A stretch of DNA of 53,277 nucleotides from Phoronis australis (Eukaryota > Phoronida > Phoronidae): contig NMRA01000773.1 in the NCBI GenBank assembly GCA_002633005.1, positions 92,766 through 146,042 of the forward strand, given 5' to 3'. The translations under genes and the position numbers were made by a program. Each line of letters begins with the position of its first letter. The first letter of the stretch is position 1. Below are positions 1-10,484 of the stretch, piece after piece. Below the pieces are notes generated by a model. That model was given only the letters and a program-made list of their open reading frames with translations, was not told where the DNA came from and searched no databases.

Positions 1-611
1 TTTCCTAAACGCAGCTTGAGACATACTAATTACGTTTTCTCTTTCCGACCATTTTTGAAGTCGCTGGCACAATATTTTTTCGAATATTTTGGCTGTAACT
101 TGCATGAGGGATATTCCCCTGAAATTTTCAGGAATTTTGGTACCGCCCTTAAATATCGGTACTATAATGGATTTTGTCCATTCTTTTGGAAACACACCAT
201 TTTTAAAAAAGTAGTTGTATAGTTGGAACAGCGAATCTACCAACTTTTTATCAGCATACTTGTAGAACTCGATACTAATTTTATCACATCCTGGCGAAGT
301 TCCGTCTTTCATACTACCGATGGTTTGTATAATTTCGTCTTTTGTGATTTCAGCGTCCAACTCCATATCAACAACTGCATTACTTGAATTGATTTCATTT
401 TTTACTGAGTTCTCAATAAAAGCATGCAACTCAGCGAACTCTGGATTAGTAACAAAATAGTGGCCTTCGAACAGAGAGCTGATATAATTTATCCATTCCT
501 CCGGTTTAATATTCGTCGATACACCTTTCTTCTTAATATTAAATGCACGCCAGAATTTTTTACTGTTAAAGCTACTTCTAATGCTTCACCAACACAAACA
601 AGTTTAAATGC
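1..611 (-). pseudogene. LINE reverse transcriptase fragment, cut by the window edge
   Basis: The minus strand is open for about 200 codons from just after a TAG at 612-614 to the left edge, with no stop. The translation reads KFWRAFNIKKKG, then EITKDEIIQTIGSMKDGTSP, GCDKISIEFYKY, VFPKEWTKSIIVPIFKGG and PENFRGISLM. This is the usual order for the first half of a non-LTR reverse transcriptase: the linker with KxFW, the 'KxGxSPGxDxI' block, then 'P..W....I.PI.KG....N.R.ISL'. The YADD catalytic block would lie outside the window. I see no ATG-led ORF1 or endonuclease upstream, so it is probably a 5'-truncated copy. The clade is not resolved. The uninterrupted frame suggests fairly recent insertion. 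Confidence 0.85.
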
Positions 612-1103
612 CTAGGTATGGTTATTAAGTTAAACCTCAGCAAAAGAAAAATTACAAATCGTCAATGCACCCACGGTGTCTTTAAAACGAACAACCCTAA
701 CAAACAAAGTAAATTACCTATGCTTAATTTGTTGTGATTATAGGAAACGTTTGTTTCAAACTCAACTGTGACGCACATTTTCCGTCAGGATGCAAGCTGC
801 GCCGGATACATGTAATCATGGTGAACTTCAATTATCTCTGCATAGCCTTAGGTAAGAATAGGGTCATTTTCGGGGTTAGAATGAACTTCTTAGTGCTAGA
901 TACCAAGCTGAATTTTAAGGATATGCTTTACTGTCAGAGAGCGGGGGTTGAGGGTAAAACTGAATAGTTTCTCATTAGCGTGTGACATTAGATGGTAATA
1001 TAATGGTAAAATGTAGTGTATTTTGACTGCAAATGTGAATGTGATTGCTCGACAAGACTGCTCATAGGTTTCGCAATAGTAACTTAAATGAACATGTACC
1101 GTG
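612..1103. other. No recognisable gene
   Basis: Only short overlapping open frames are present and none resembles a known family. This may be the 5' flank of the LINE fragment. Confidence 0.5.
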
Positions 1104-1190
1104 CACATTTATTTATTTATTTATTAATGTGATATTTAAAATGAGGGTGGCCTCTTCAGTGATAGCACTGCTTTCCAAGAGGGCCCTCAT
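1104..1190 (-). mobile_element. LINE-like 3' end: hairpin plus short tandem tail
   Basis: On the minus strand, a stem (ATGAGGGCCCTCTT pairing with AAGAGGCCACCCTCAT, 1141-1190) encloses a smaller stem (CAGTG/CACTG). It is followed about 15 bases later by TAAA/AAAT-type repeats (1106-1126). A terminal stem-loop followed by a simple tandem tail is typical of the 3' UTR of some LINEs and of SINEs that use their machinery. No linked coding sequence is visible, so this would be a severely 5'-truncated copy. Confidence 0.5.
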
Positions 1191-1790
1191 TGCAGGTAGA
1201 TATTAACGATTTTAAATCGGACACGACAAGGTGTGGAAGGCTCAGGACATGGAGGTTACTGTAGTTCTAAACCTGCGTTAAGGTCGACGAATGTTTATCG
1301 ACAGTATCGTATTGAATATTTTATCAGCAGCTCTCAACACGTGATCATGTGACAGAAACCTTTTACGTTTCTCAGAGAAATACAAAATTCTACATCCTCT
1401 GTGTTATCAACAAAAGTACAAGCTGATAATGGGAGCAGTTTGGTGTACACGAGGTTTTAATCAGGCTGAGAATTGACCTCCTTGGCTCAAATTTTGACAT
1501 GCAACAGTAGATAAACAATTTGAATATAATAAACCCCAGGGCTTCTTTTTTAGGCCATACAACAACACTCCATATGTCGATAAGTGCACTAGTAGCATAA
1601 CAACAAGGTGAAGATATGATTGAAACCTGAAATGCAATTAACTACATCGGCGACCTCCTAAGCTGTCCCTCTATGAACAAATGACATTTATAACAACGCG
1701 ACTTTGATGTTTTAGTCAGTGTGAGGCATACTTCGCTGAAAAGATTCCAGCTTATGAAGCTCATAGAGGAGCTCCGCCGTCTCTACTGGG
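1191..1790. other. No recognisable gene
   Basis: I see no coding signal or repeat that I recognise. Confidence 0.4.
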
Positions 1791-2737
1791 CCAGCTAGAG
1801 ATGTTGATCACTGTCTAGCGGTACAGCTGCATAGGACTGGCCAGCTAGAGATGGTGATCACTGTCTAGAGGTACAGCTGCCTAGGACTGGCCAGCTAGAG
1901 ATGGTGATCACTGTCTAGCGGTACAGCTGCCTAGGACTGGCCAGCTAGAGATGGTGATCACTGTCTAGCGGTACAGCTGCCTAGGACTGGCCAGCTAGAG
2001 ATGGTGATCACTGTCTAGCGGTACAGCTGCCTAGGACTGGCCAGCTAGAGATGGTGATCACTGTCTAGCGGTACAGCTGCCTAGGACTGGCCAGCTAGAG
2101 ATGGTGATCACTGTCTAGCGGTACAGCTGCCTAGGACTGGCCAGCTAGAGATGGTGATCACTGTCTAGCGGTACAGCTGCCTAGGACTGGCCAGCTAGAG
2201 ATGGTGATCACTGTCTAGCGGTACAGCTGCCTAGGACTGGCCAGCTAGAGATGGTGATCACTGTCTAGCGGTACAGCTGCCTAGGACTGGCCAGCTAGAG
2301 ATGGTGATCACTGTCTAGCGGTACAGCTGCCTAGGACTGGCCAGCTAGAGATGGTGATCACTGTCTAGCGGTACAGCTGCCTAGGACTGGCCAGCTAGAG
2401 ATGGTGATCACTGTCTAGCGGTACAGCTGCCTAGGACTGGCCAGCTAGAGATGGTGATCACTGTCTAGCGGTACAGCTGCCTAGGACTGGCCAGCTAGAG
2501 ATGGTGATCACTGTCTAGCGGTACAGCTGCCTAGGACTGGCCAGCTAGAGATGGTGATCACTGTCTAGCGGTACACCTGCCTAGGACTGGCCAGCTAGAG
2601 ATGGTCATCACTGTCCAGCGGTACACCTGCCTAGGACTGGCCAGCTGGAGATGGTGATCACTGTCTAGCGGTACACCTGCCTAGGACTGGCCAGCTAGAG
2701 ATGGTGATCACTGTCTGGTACACCTGCCTAGGACTGG
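1791..2737. repeat. 50-bp minisatellite, 19 units
   Basis: The unit CCAGCTAGAGATGGTGATCA + CTGTCTAGCGGTACAGCTGC + CTAGGACTGG begins at 1791 and recurs every 50 bases to 2691. The last unit has lost AGC and is 47 bp long. Units 3 to 15 (1891-2540) are identical. The first two units carry single changes. The last four share CACCTG in place of CAGCTG, with further substitutions. Each unit contains several short palindromes (TGATCA, CAGCTG, CCTAGG, TGGCCA). The period is not a multiple of three, so open frames through it are not meaningful. Identical core and divergent edges are what unequal exchange or gene conversion produces. Confidence 0.98.
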
Positions 2738-2789
2738 CCAAAGGTACGTCGGTCAGGAATGGAATAGCTTTGCTCTTAGTATAATTATT

Positions 2790-3323
2790 TTGTTCTATTG
2801 TTCTGTTTGTTTTTAGCAAATAGTATCTGATTGACTTGACCCCTGGACTCAGGACAATGATTACGTAATTTATTTTCCAAAGAGTAGTTTGGAGCATTTC
2901 TAGAAGATTCTAGCATGCAAGTGACAGAACATTCTGAGCCTAACGTATGTTTGTATAATGATTGGATAGATCTCCCGTAAGTTCTAGAATGAACTTGAAA
3001 TTGTGAAAAGTTCTAGAACATTGTAAGTGACTCTAAATACCCAGGCACGGCTTTGTGACTGTTCGTTGAAACTTAGATACGATAGAGTTAGAGTTGAGTT
3101 ACAGTGAAGAGAGTCACCAGATAGTCAATCGAGAGCCAGCCACGGCTTCACAGCATATAACAGACATTACGTTGGACGTTTTGTTTGAGTAGACTTCAAC
3201 ATACGTTTGAGACTAATAAAGCTGATAACTCGAAGCAATCCTCAGTCTGGTATAGTAGCACCGATAGCTATTTGAACCAGTCGATAACAACCTGCGCCCA
3301 CCCACACACAGGAAAAACGTGAC
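2790..3323 (+). mobile_element. LTR-like repeat, copy 1 (probable solo LTR)
   Basis: This copy matches 7480-8185 over most of its length. Shared blocks include TTGACxTGACCCCTG, TCTAGAAGAxTCTAGCATG, GTGAAAAGTTCTAGAACATTG, GAGAGCCAGC, GGACGTTTTGTTTGAGTAG and CCTGCGCCCACCCAC. The order is U3-like (clustered TTCTAGAA motifs), a degenerate TATA (CTAAATA, 3033-3039), a transcribed-looking part with AATAAA at 3215-3220, then a short tail ending near AACGTGACA. That is LTR architecture. The boundaries were chosen as TG...CA and are approximate. It carries no coding sequence and nothing gag- or pol-like follows directly, so a solo LTR is the simplest reading. Confidence 0.65.
2898..2910. promoter_or_regulatory. 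Heat-shock-element-like motif, LTR copy 1
   Basis: TTC-TA-GAA-GA-TTC is three inverted pentamers with the 5-base spacing bound by heat shock factor. A second TTCTAGAA lies at 3011-3018, about 20 bases upstream of the TATA-like CTAAATA. HSF binding is inferred from the motif only. Confidence 0.5.
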
Positions 3324-4749
3324 AAAATCACATAAGGTGTTTAAATCATTGTAACGACAGGACGTGTAACATCTGCACAATGAGAGAGTATCAAACCAGT
3401 GAACTGATTAAAGCACAAATTACTTTTCTATTTTCAACCCGTGACCAGGTTATGCAATTCGGAAGATACAATCTACCCTCTGTTCCACGGACACGAAATT
3501 CAAGATTAAATAAAAAAATGGTTATACATTGCAACCGAAACACTTCATCACACCAGTTTTTCTTTTGAGTGTCTTGGGTATGCAGATTGTAGCCCAGTGA
3601 AAGCTCATAAATAGCCGTTTTTTTCCGATATACAGTAGAAGCAACACGGCGGAATTATAAGGCTTATCGCCAGATGGCGGTAGAGTATGACACGTACTGT
3701 ACGTGCATGGGAGTTTGATGTGGTGGCTGCACCATCTGTGTGGTATATCAAGGCCCTAAACCTGTACCAGTAGGGGCTGCGTATTGCTTTGGATTGATTC
3801 TGAGCCACTTTTTCTGATAAGCGTAAAAATCAAAGCAACGGTGAATTATCAATCCTGTTAAATCTTTGCTGACTGCAAAAGTATGACGACAGCTTGGAGC
3901 GTTTAGATCATTCCATGGCACTTCATAGCAGTGACGCATTTTCACCGTTTTACAGCGCAGAGTAATCTCAGTTCAGAAGCACACTATCCATTTTGAACTT
4001 TACAGACCCATTTCAAAAAGTTTACTGCATGCGCCTATTCAACAAGTGATTTCGAATTGTCGCTCACTTCGTCAGGCATTTTGTTGGTGCACTTCATGAA
4101 AACTAAAAATGAGACGAAAGAGTAAATTTAATTGAGCTATTTTGAAAAAAATCGACGTCATGGTTAGGGTTAGGGTTGTTGCTAACACAAATAAAGCAGA
4201 ACTTAAGTTTTAAAATATTCCCCAATGGTTGTATTTGGTCGCAAAGAAAATCAACATATCTAGAAAGATGGTTAATTAAGAGTGTCATTTTTCATAGTTC
4301 AGTCCCAGTTTCTGAGCTTATAATTTGGTTAAAGAGGCAACATACAAGTGCAGCGCTACCTCTTGCTGCATATTGATTATTAGAAGAGCGTAAAATCTGC
4401 TTTTTACAAAAATGCATTTTAAAATGCGAGACTTTCCGAATATCAAATGCTCGAAACAGTACAAGTGTATATATCCATACAAGATGGATAAAGTTACCCC
4501 CCGGCACACAGAATGAAAACACTGGAGCTACGGCCACGGCCTACGAGCTGATCAGACGTCGTTGTAGCGCACTTTAACGGTAGTTATTTGGAAACAACTT
4601 CAACTGCTAGTCAAAGGTTATGTCCATTGTAAGTTCAACTATTTTTAGCTCAAGTTTTTCAGGCCGTTCACTGACTGATCTGCAGTTATCAGGCCTTAAA
4701 GATAATTCGGCGGTTGCAAGTGTTGACTTTTAAGAGACTACTTCACCAA
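3324..4749. other. No recognisable gene; short telomere-like run
   Basis: Only scattered open frames of 60-80 codons are found, with no family resemblance. At 4162-4177 there is GGTTAGGGTTAGGGTT, two and a half TTAGGG units, which is too short to mean more than chance or a minor insertion scar. Confidence 0.4.
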
Positions 4750-4893
4750 CGATAAAACTTCCATCATCTCATACCAGACCAACTAACCACCAGGTGACGA
4801 TAAAACTTCGATCATCTCATACCCGACCAACTAACCGCCAGGTGACGATAAAACTTCCATCATCTCATACCCGACCAACTAACCACCAGTTGA
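4750..4893. repeat. 48-bp tandem repeat, 3 units
   Basis: The unit GATAAAACTTCCATCATCTC + ATACCAGACC + AACTAACCACCAGGTGAC recurs three times with a few substitutions. The period is 16 codons, so the array stays open in one frame (TIKLxSSHTRPTNxQ), but the frame has no credible gene around it. Confidence 0.9.
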
Positions 4894-5719
4894 CAAAAAT
4901 GTGTCACTGTACTAACGTATTTTTACAGAAGCCTACGCATTTATGTGAAATGGGCTTTGAGCTGACTGACGTTTTAAAAACCGTCAACATTTTGGATCAC
5001 TTAAAAGTACTCTGTTGATTATAATTATTTAACTTAAATTGTTAACCTTCGTGTAATTTTTTATAAGTGTAGATCTTGTGATGGCTATTTTTCAATCCAT
5101 TTCTTCCCAAAACTACCAGTAGTAACCAGTTTAAGATACCTTAAGAAACTCAGTCTACAAATCCGTCACAAAATATTTCACGTACACCGATTGATGTTTT
5201 GATGAAGTTGTATTTAACCACAAGCCTGGATATTTCGATGTGAACTTTTGACGATGAGTGGCGTTTGGTTACAGGATGTTGCGAGTGCTGTGTGTAAACA
5301 ATTGTACACGTTAATATTTTCTCTGTGAACGACAAAGGCAAAAGTTTCCTAGGTGTTTCATTTACCATCAAGTACAGGGATTATCAGCAATCCTTAAATA
5401 CTTTAAAATTGTTTTAGAAACAGATTTTGTTTGCTGGTATTCCCGTTGCATGAGGGCAAACCTATTTTTTAAACTCTTTGGCCAGTATTTTGTGTCTGAC
5501 CTAAGCGCATGCAAACTTTCAACTCAACGACGATGTTATCATCAAGATATGTTGGAGATTACTTTCAAGCTTCCTATAGAGTAATTATTTTCATCGATTA
5601 AAAGAAACCTGCTAAAAACGTAACAGAAGCCTGGTGGTAAACAGCTGATTGCTTACTCAAGCTTGCATCAAGAGCGTGCACAATGCAATTCAGTAGCAAA
5701 GCGTGTTTCCCAGAAAAAA
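4894..5719. other. No recognisable gene
   Basis: No coding sequence or repeat is recognised between the 48-bp array and the Penelope-like arm. Confidence 0.4.
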
Positions 5720-6365
5720 GAAGAATGAATATACGTACATTATACAACAAAAATAGATCACTGAAATTTTAGGATATAATAACATCCTTTGTCAACAGAA
5801 ACAGAAATAAAATAAAATCAAACACTATGTGACAATTGATATCTGGTTTATGGCGTAATGAGCATGATACATTGTTGCAGAAAAAAGTAAAGGATATAAT
5901 TTATTAAATCTTTATGTTCATTCCATTAGGTTCAAGTGTGTTAAGTTTATTTATCCAAAATTGTTCTGTTTTGAGTCTGTGAGGTGTACTGGGGGTATTG
6001 GAGTGTCTCTATTATTTGTACAGAAAGATGTTGTAGATTATGTTTTTGGAATTGAAATGATTACCTATAGCGTCAGAAATGTTTTTATGTATTATGTTAA
6101 ATCAATGATTACGAAACCGAGTTTGTAGATTATGTTGAGTTTGTCCTACATATTGAATGGAACAATAAGTCCGTTTCTAGTTTATCATTACTAAGGATGA
6201 CAGTGACATCTAAAAATGAAATTTTATTTTGTCGTGGGTGAACTTTATTATGGGGTGAAATGTGTTAATATTTTCTTATAATATATGTAATTTTTGTGGG
6301 CCATGGGCCCAGATCATAAAAATGTCGTCAATGTACCTCAGCCAAAATGCGAAAGATAATAGTAT
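5720..6365 (-). mobile_element. Penelope-like element fragment (RT palm plus GIY-YIG), minus arm
   Basis: Reading the minus strand from about 6345, the translation gives RYIDDIFMIWAHGPQK, then HFLDVTV-like sequence. This is the catalytic YIDD block of Penelope-like reverse transcriptases (YIDDIF at 6318-6335). After an internal deletion it continues as VGQTQHNLQTRFRNH, then NHFNSKN and FWINKLNTLEPNGMN. That is the GIY-YIG endonuclease that follows the RT in these elements (YVGxT, R..NH, then W(I)xKLxTLxPxGxN). Several stops are present, so it is a relic. The arm is an inverted repeat of 6723-7183. The two copies meet head to head at about 6365. Confidence 0.8.
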
Positions 6366-7183
6366 TAATAGATTACCTTTCATAACCATGTTCAATCCAT
6401 TTCTAAACGGAATTAGCCACGTCTTCAGAAAGCATCTTTCCACTCTGCATATTTCCCCTCAAATGAAAACCCTATTTCCTCATCCGCCTATAATTTCTTG
6501 GAGAAAATGTAAAAGCTTAAACAATTATTTAGTTAGAGCAAATTAGGACTATAAAAAACAAACTGACAAACCTATTGGCAACACACAATGTATCAAATTT
6601 AGAATGTAAAATGTTTAACTTTATCAACGATAAAATTCCTTCCAGTCCCCTCAAACCAATGGACACTTCGAAATAAAACATAATTCAGACTTCACTACCA
6701 ACAACATCATTTACCTAATAACATGTAGAAAACGGTTTATTCAATAAGTGGGACAAACTCAACATAATCTACAAACTCGGTTTCGAAACCATAGATTTAA
6801 CATAATACATAAAAACATTTCTGATATTGTAGTTAACAATTTAAATTCCAAAAAAAATTAATTCACAAGATCTTCCTGTACAAATAATAGAGAAACTCCA
6901 ATACCCCAGTGCCCCTTGGAGACTCAAAAGAGATCAGTTTTGGATAAATAAACTCAACACACTTGAACCTAATGGATTGAACATAAAGACTTCTTAAATG
7001 ATACCCTTTACTTTTTTCAGCAACAATGTATCATACTCATTACGCCATATACCAGATGTCAATTGTCATATTGTGTTTGATTTTACTTTATTTCTGTTTC
7101 TGTTGACGAAGGATGTTCCTATATCCGAAAATTTCAGTGATCCATTTTTGTTGTTTAATTTACGCATATTTATTCTACTTTCG
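6366..7183 (+). mobile_element. Penelope-like element fragment (RT thumb plus GIY-YIG), plus arm
   Basis: The plus strand reads NPFLNGISHVFRKHLSTLHI, then KTLFPHPPII and NNYLVRAN. This is the C-terminal thumb segment of Penelope-like RT, which ends in 'P.I..RR..NL.DLLVRA'. It is followed by a cysteine-containing linker, NIIYLITCRK, and VGQTQHNLQTRFRNH of the GIY-YIG domain. A 9-base deletion and several stops interrupt it. From about 6723 to 7183 it is the mirror image of 5720-6180. This arm keeps thumb and linker sequence that the minus arm has lost. The minus arm keeps the palm, so the two are different partial copies. Confidence 0.8.
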
Positions 7184-7479
7184 ACACACAAGTGTATCTT
7201 TTAGAGGATCTGGATTACCTCTTTTAGTTTCGGATTTATTTTCTACGTTATTTACCAGAAAAAACAACTGCGTCAGCAAGCTCCACTGCGTTTAAAAATC
7301 ACACGTCGTTTCATGTGCAGAAGAATTTTGCTCTCGAATATACAGTAGCATAATTATGCTTTAGGGCGATGCAATCCTTTGATTTACATACAGTACATGT
7401 ACATATAATAACATCAAAACTTTGTGTGGGACTGTCAGAATATACACTGACACTGTTTCAAATTGTATTGTTTTGTTTT
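7184..7479. other. No recognisable gene
   Basis: A spacer between the Penelope-like arm and LTR copy 2. Nothing recognised. Confidence 0.4.
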
Positions 7480-8185
7480 GTTGTTCTGTTTGATTGACAT
7501 GACCCCTGATTTCAGTACAGGGATTATGTAATTTGTTTACTACAGTATAATTTGGAACATTCTAGAAGACTCTAGCATGACAGTGATTAATGCAGTCTGG
7601 AATATTCTAGAGACTAGTATATGTTTGTAGAATGTCTGGGTAGATTCCGAAAAGTTCTGGCATTTGCCTGAATTGGTGAAAAGTTCTAGAACATTGCATT
7701 AGCCTATAAATATACAAGCACGGGTTTGTATTAGTCAGAAAAAGTAGAAAAGCAGTTATGCAGTTTAGCAGTCGGAGTTAAGCTGTTTTAAATGCTTAAA
7801 AGCAGTCCAGCAGTCGGAGTAAAAGCAGTCAACACTTAAAAGTTACAAGATAGTTAAAGTTGAGTCGCAGTGAAGAGAATCAGCAGTTACAGCGAGAGTC
7901 GGCAACAGAGAGCCAGCTATAGAGACAGCAGGTTTTTTAATCAAAGAGTCTAACAGTTGCTGGAAGTGTCTCAGAAGTTCATTACAAGTCGAGGCTTCGC
8001 AGCACTGGTTGGGGCATAGAACAAACATTACGTCGGACGTTTTGTTTGAGTAGGCTTGTGAACGTACGGTCGAGATTAATTAAAGGTTTAACTTGAACCA
8101 GTCTTCAGTCTGTCGTCGTACCGAAAGCTATTAGCACCGGTTAGTAACCACCTGCGCCCACCCACTTACGGGGAAGAACGTGATA
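7480..8185 (+). mobile_element. LTR-like repeat, copy 2 (possible 5' LTR of the gypsy relic)
   Basis: This copy is homologous to 2790-3323 but longer. The extra part contains short direct repeats of GCAGTCGGAGT (about 7765-7825). A good TATA box (TATAAATA, 7705-7712) follows three TTC/GAA clusters. The 3' part ends CCTGCGCCCACCCAC...AACGTGATA, and the next bases, GCGACCGTGG, could be the remains of a primer-binding site. A decayed Ty3/gypsy gag-pol lies downstream in the same orientation (10.64-13.05 kb), so this may be its 5' LTR. No matching 3' LTR is seen after 13.05 kb. The link is inferred. Confidence 0.65.
7555..7712 (+). promoter_or_regulatory. HSE-like clusters with TATA box, LTR copy 2
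   Basis: Three clusters of alternating GAA/TTC pentamers occur: GAA-CA-TTC-TA-GAA at 7555-7567, GAA-TA-TTC-TA-GAG at 7600-7612, and TTC-TA-GAA at 7684-7691. TATAAATA follows at 7705-7712. Copy 1 keeps the first and last cluster at similar spacing. The layout matches a heat-inducible RNA polymerase II promoter. Function is inferred. Confidence 0.5.
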
Positions 8186-10059
8186 GCGACCGTGGCCGCA
8201 AGCCACTGTGTAACGTGCGGGGCCATACGCTGTAGCTTAGTTCATGGTCGAGAAAAAAAAAACACAAATCTTGGTGCACTCAAACGGACAACGAAAATCC
8301 CATCCAACTTTACAAATATTTCGTCATAAAAGCAGACACTCTCGCCTGTGGTCCATTACGCAAATCCGAAGTAACCTCTGCCCCTTCCACTGCCCTGACA
8401 TGCTAGGCTATGTCTCGTGCGCTCACGCCTACTTTGAGTGCTTCTGGGAATGCCCCTTATGAATGGAGAAGACTCGAAAGCTCTAGAAAAAATACTCAGC
8501 GTAGAGTGTTAATTGTTTGACGCCATTTGAGAGGACGCAAAACCTTGCTTTGGTAAATTCAAACAATCTTCGTTTTGCCACCAGTACTTGTGCGTCGTTG
8601 TCACCTTCTTTGGGGCAAAATCAGCATGCAACTGAAAACACGAACTCACTCTTTCGAAGGTTGGAAATTATGTTTTTTTGTGGGAGTTTTTGTCTACAGT
8701 TGACGTGAAACTGGCCCCAATCGAAGGTCACGCTTTCCCAGACTTTGCAATGAATTTTCAAATTTTTGAGAATTATTGGTACATGTATAGAGCATTATTT
8801 TGTTTGACAGAACTGGATGTGGAAGTAGATTTTAATAGTGAGAATATGAAAAAACGGGTTTGGTATCCTGTTGAGGTTCAAAATTTTAAAATGTTTTATT
8901 CACTACGAGTGTGTGTACTAAAACTGTCATCCGTGTGAATGAATACAAATTGACTTACAGTACACACACTGCACGTAGTTTTTATTTAAAAAATCCTTGG
9001 ACGACAATGACCTTTTTCACACTTTCTTTACGGAACACTTCAAATTCGTGTAGTTGATTGTAGAGAGCGTAAGGTTTCAAAATGCACATATTTTTCACAC
9101 GACTTGTTGCACCAAAGGATTGCATGGTAACCCGAGAATAGTTCACTAGTCGCAGTACATTTAGGTCTTGAGAGCACTTGAGTAAATGTTCTTGGTCGCC
9201 TTTTTTTCGGATATTAGTCGACTGAATACACTTTGAAGTAAACGTATCTGAATAATGTAAGTGTCTAAGGAATGTTTGGTGGTCACAGATTCTCATTTTA
9301 GGGAGAACAAATGATTCAAAATTCGGACCTAACATTTCATTTGTGCTTGACTTAGCTACAACGCTGTAACGTTGTTATTTGTGGAGGTCCATTTCGCCTG
9401 TAGGAAATTACCCTGACCTTTGATCTGAGAAAATGTCGTGAGAGAGGGTGATTCCATACGATATTCCGTCAGTGGTGCATTAAAACGATGACGTAACCGA
9501 GTATCGTTTCACAAGCTTACACTGGGCCTTGGGTCTAATCCATCATGAACTGGAAATTTGACTACATAGGCCCATCCTCGATTCATCTGAGACTGAGTTC
9601 GAAGAGCAGACTCTGGCAAGCCAAGAAGTAAACATGGGGAGGAATTATCAGTATTAGCGATAAACTGTTCCTGCACAACGAGAAATCCCTGATATTCGCA
9701 AGATCTTTTAAACTGCTGTTTCACGCACAAAGGGCATGATTCTTTGAGAGGTTATGCAACAGATCATGAGAGGCGCACCATAGGTGGAAATTGTCGGGAC
9801 ACGGCTCCGCGGTCAAAACTATCGACATTGTCCAATGTTTATTCGTCAAAGATTTGTCGTTTCCGACTCGGTCTACCGATAGATGTATTGAAACTAGTCA
9901 AAACTGCATTGGTATACCTACAATGTCTACAACAGAACCGCAGGCTTTCGACGATAACTACGAGGCATCTTTGACATTTTGCTGGACATTCGCATACAAT
10001 TTGTGAAGCAAGGCTGACAACGGCTTGACTTTGAGGGTAGAAGTAGGCACATGTGCCCT
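8186..10059. other. Unassigned interval; possible decayed gag region or unrelated ORFs
   Basis: If 7480-8185 is the 5' LTR, gag should start here, but I cannot recognise it on the plus strand. Three minus-strand open segments lie close together (9839-10066, 9509-9730, 8982-9335). The first is cysteine-rich (CECPAKCQRC, then FCCRHC). The last has 117 codons (QSTNIRKKGDQEHLLKC). They do not join into one frame and match no family I know. Confidence 0.3.
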
Positions 10060-10480
10060 GTTTCATGAAACAGTCCCAAATGGGAACTCAATTAAGGTCC
10101 CTGAGTCTACTGCGTATTTTGGGGCTTGTGAAAACACTATTTGTCCTATCTTATGCTGTTTGAGAATCATTACTAAGCTAATTTTTGGCTTTGATACAAA
10201 TCGAGATTGAAATCTAGATTGAATTCTCAGTGTTATTGAAAATAAGTAGGGATCTTTTCATGCAACGCCCCCAATTTAAGGACTAAGTCCCTAACTCTTT
10301 TGATTGACTTTAGGGTTCAGTTTTTAGTTATATTATCAGAAAAATGTCATTAGTCAAAGAAGAGCTCACAATAAAGATGAAATTATATAAAGAGATACTT
10401 CATCTGTGCCTAAAGAACGAAAGAATATGAAAAAGATTTGGGGAACTTAATTGAGTCCCTATTTGGGACTGTTTCATGCA
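10060..10480. mobile_element. Short foldback element with ~40-bp inverted repeats
   Basis: TGTTTCATGAAACAGTCCCA + AATGGGAACTCAATTAAGGTCCC (10060-10101) is mirrored by GGGAACTTAATTGAGTCCCT + ATTTGGGACTGTTTCATGCA (10441-10480), with a few mismatches. The 340 bp between them has no coding potential. This is the form of a non-autonomous inverted-repeat element. No clear target duplication was found, so the superfamily is unknown. Confidence 0.7.
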
Positions 10481-10484
10481 AACC

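Noticed and set aside
1791-2737. CRISPR-like array
   Set aside because: The 50-bp units follow one another directly with no unique spacers, and the context is eukaryotic. It is a minisatellite.
4162-4177. Interstitial telomere repeat
   Set aside because: Only two and a half TTAGGG units, too short to support a telomere-derived origin.
2790-8185. A single LTR retrotransposon bounded by the two LTR-like copies
   Set aside because: The interval between them holds no gag or pol, only a tandem repeat and Penelope-like fragments, and the two copies are quite diverged and differ in length. A solo LTR plus a separate element is simpler, but the alternative is not excluded.
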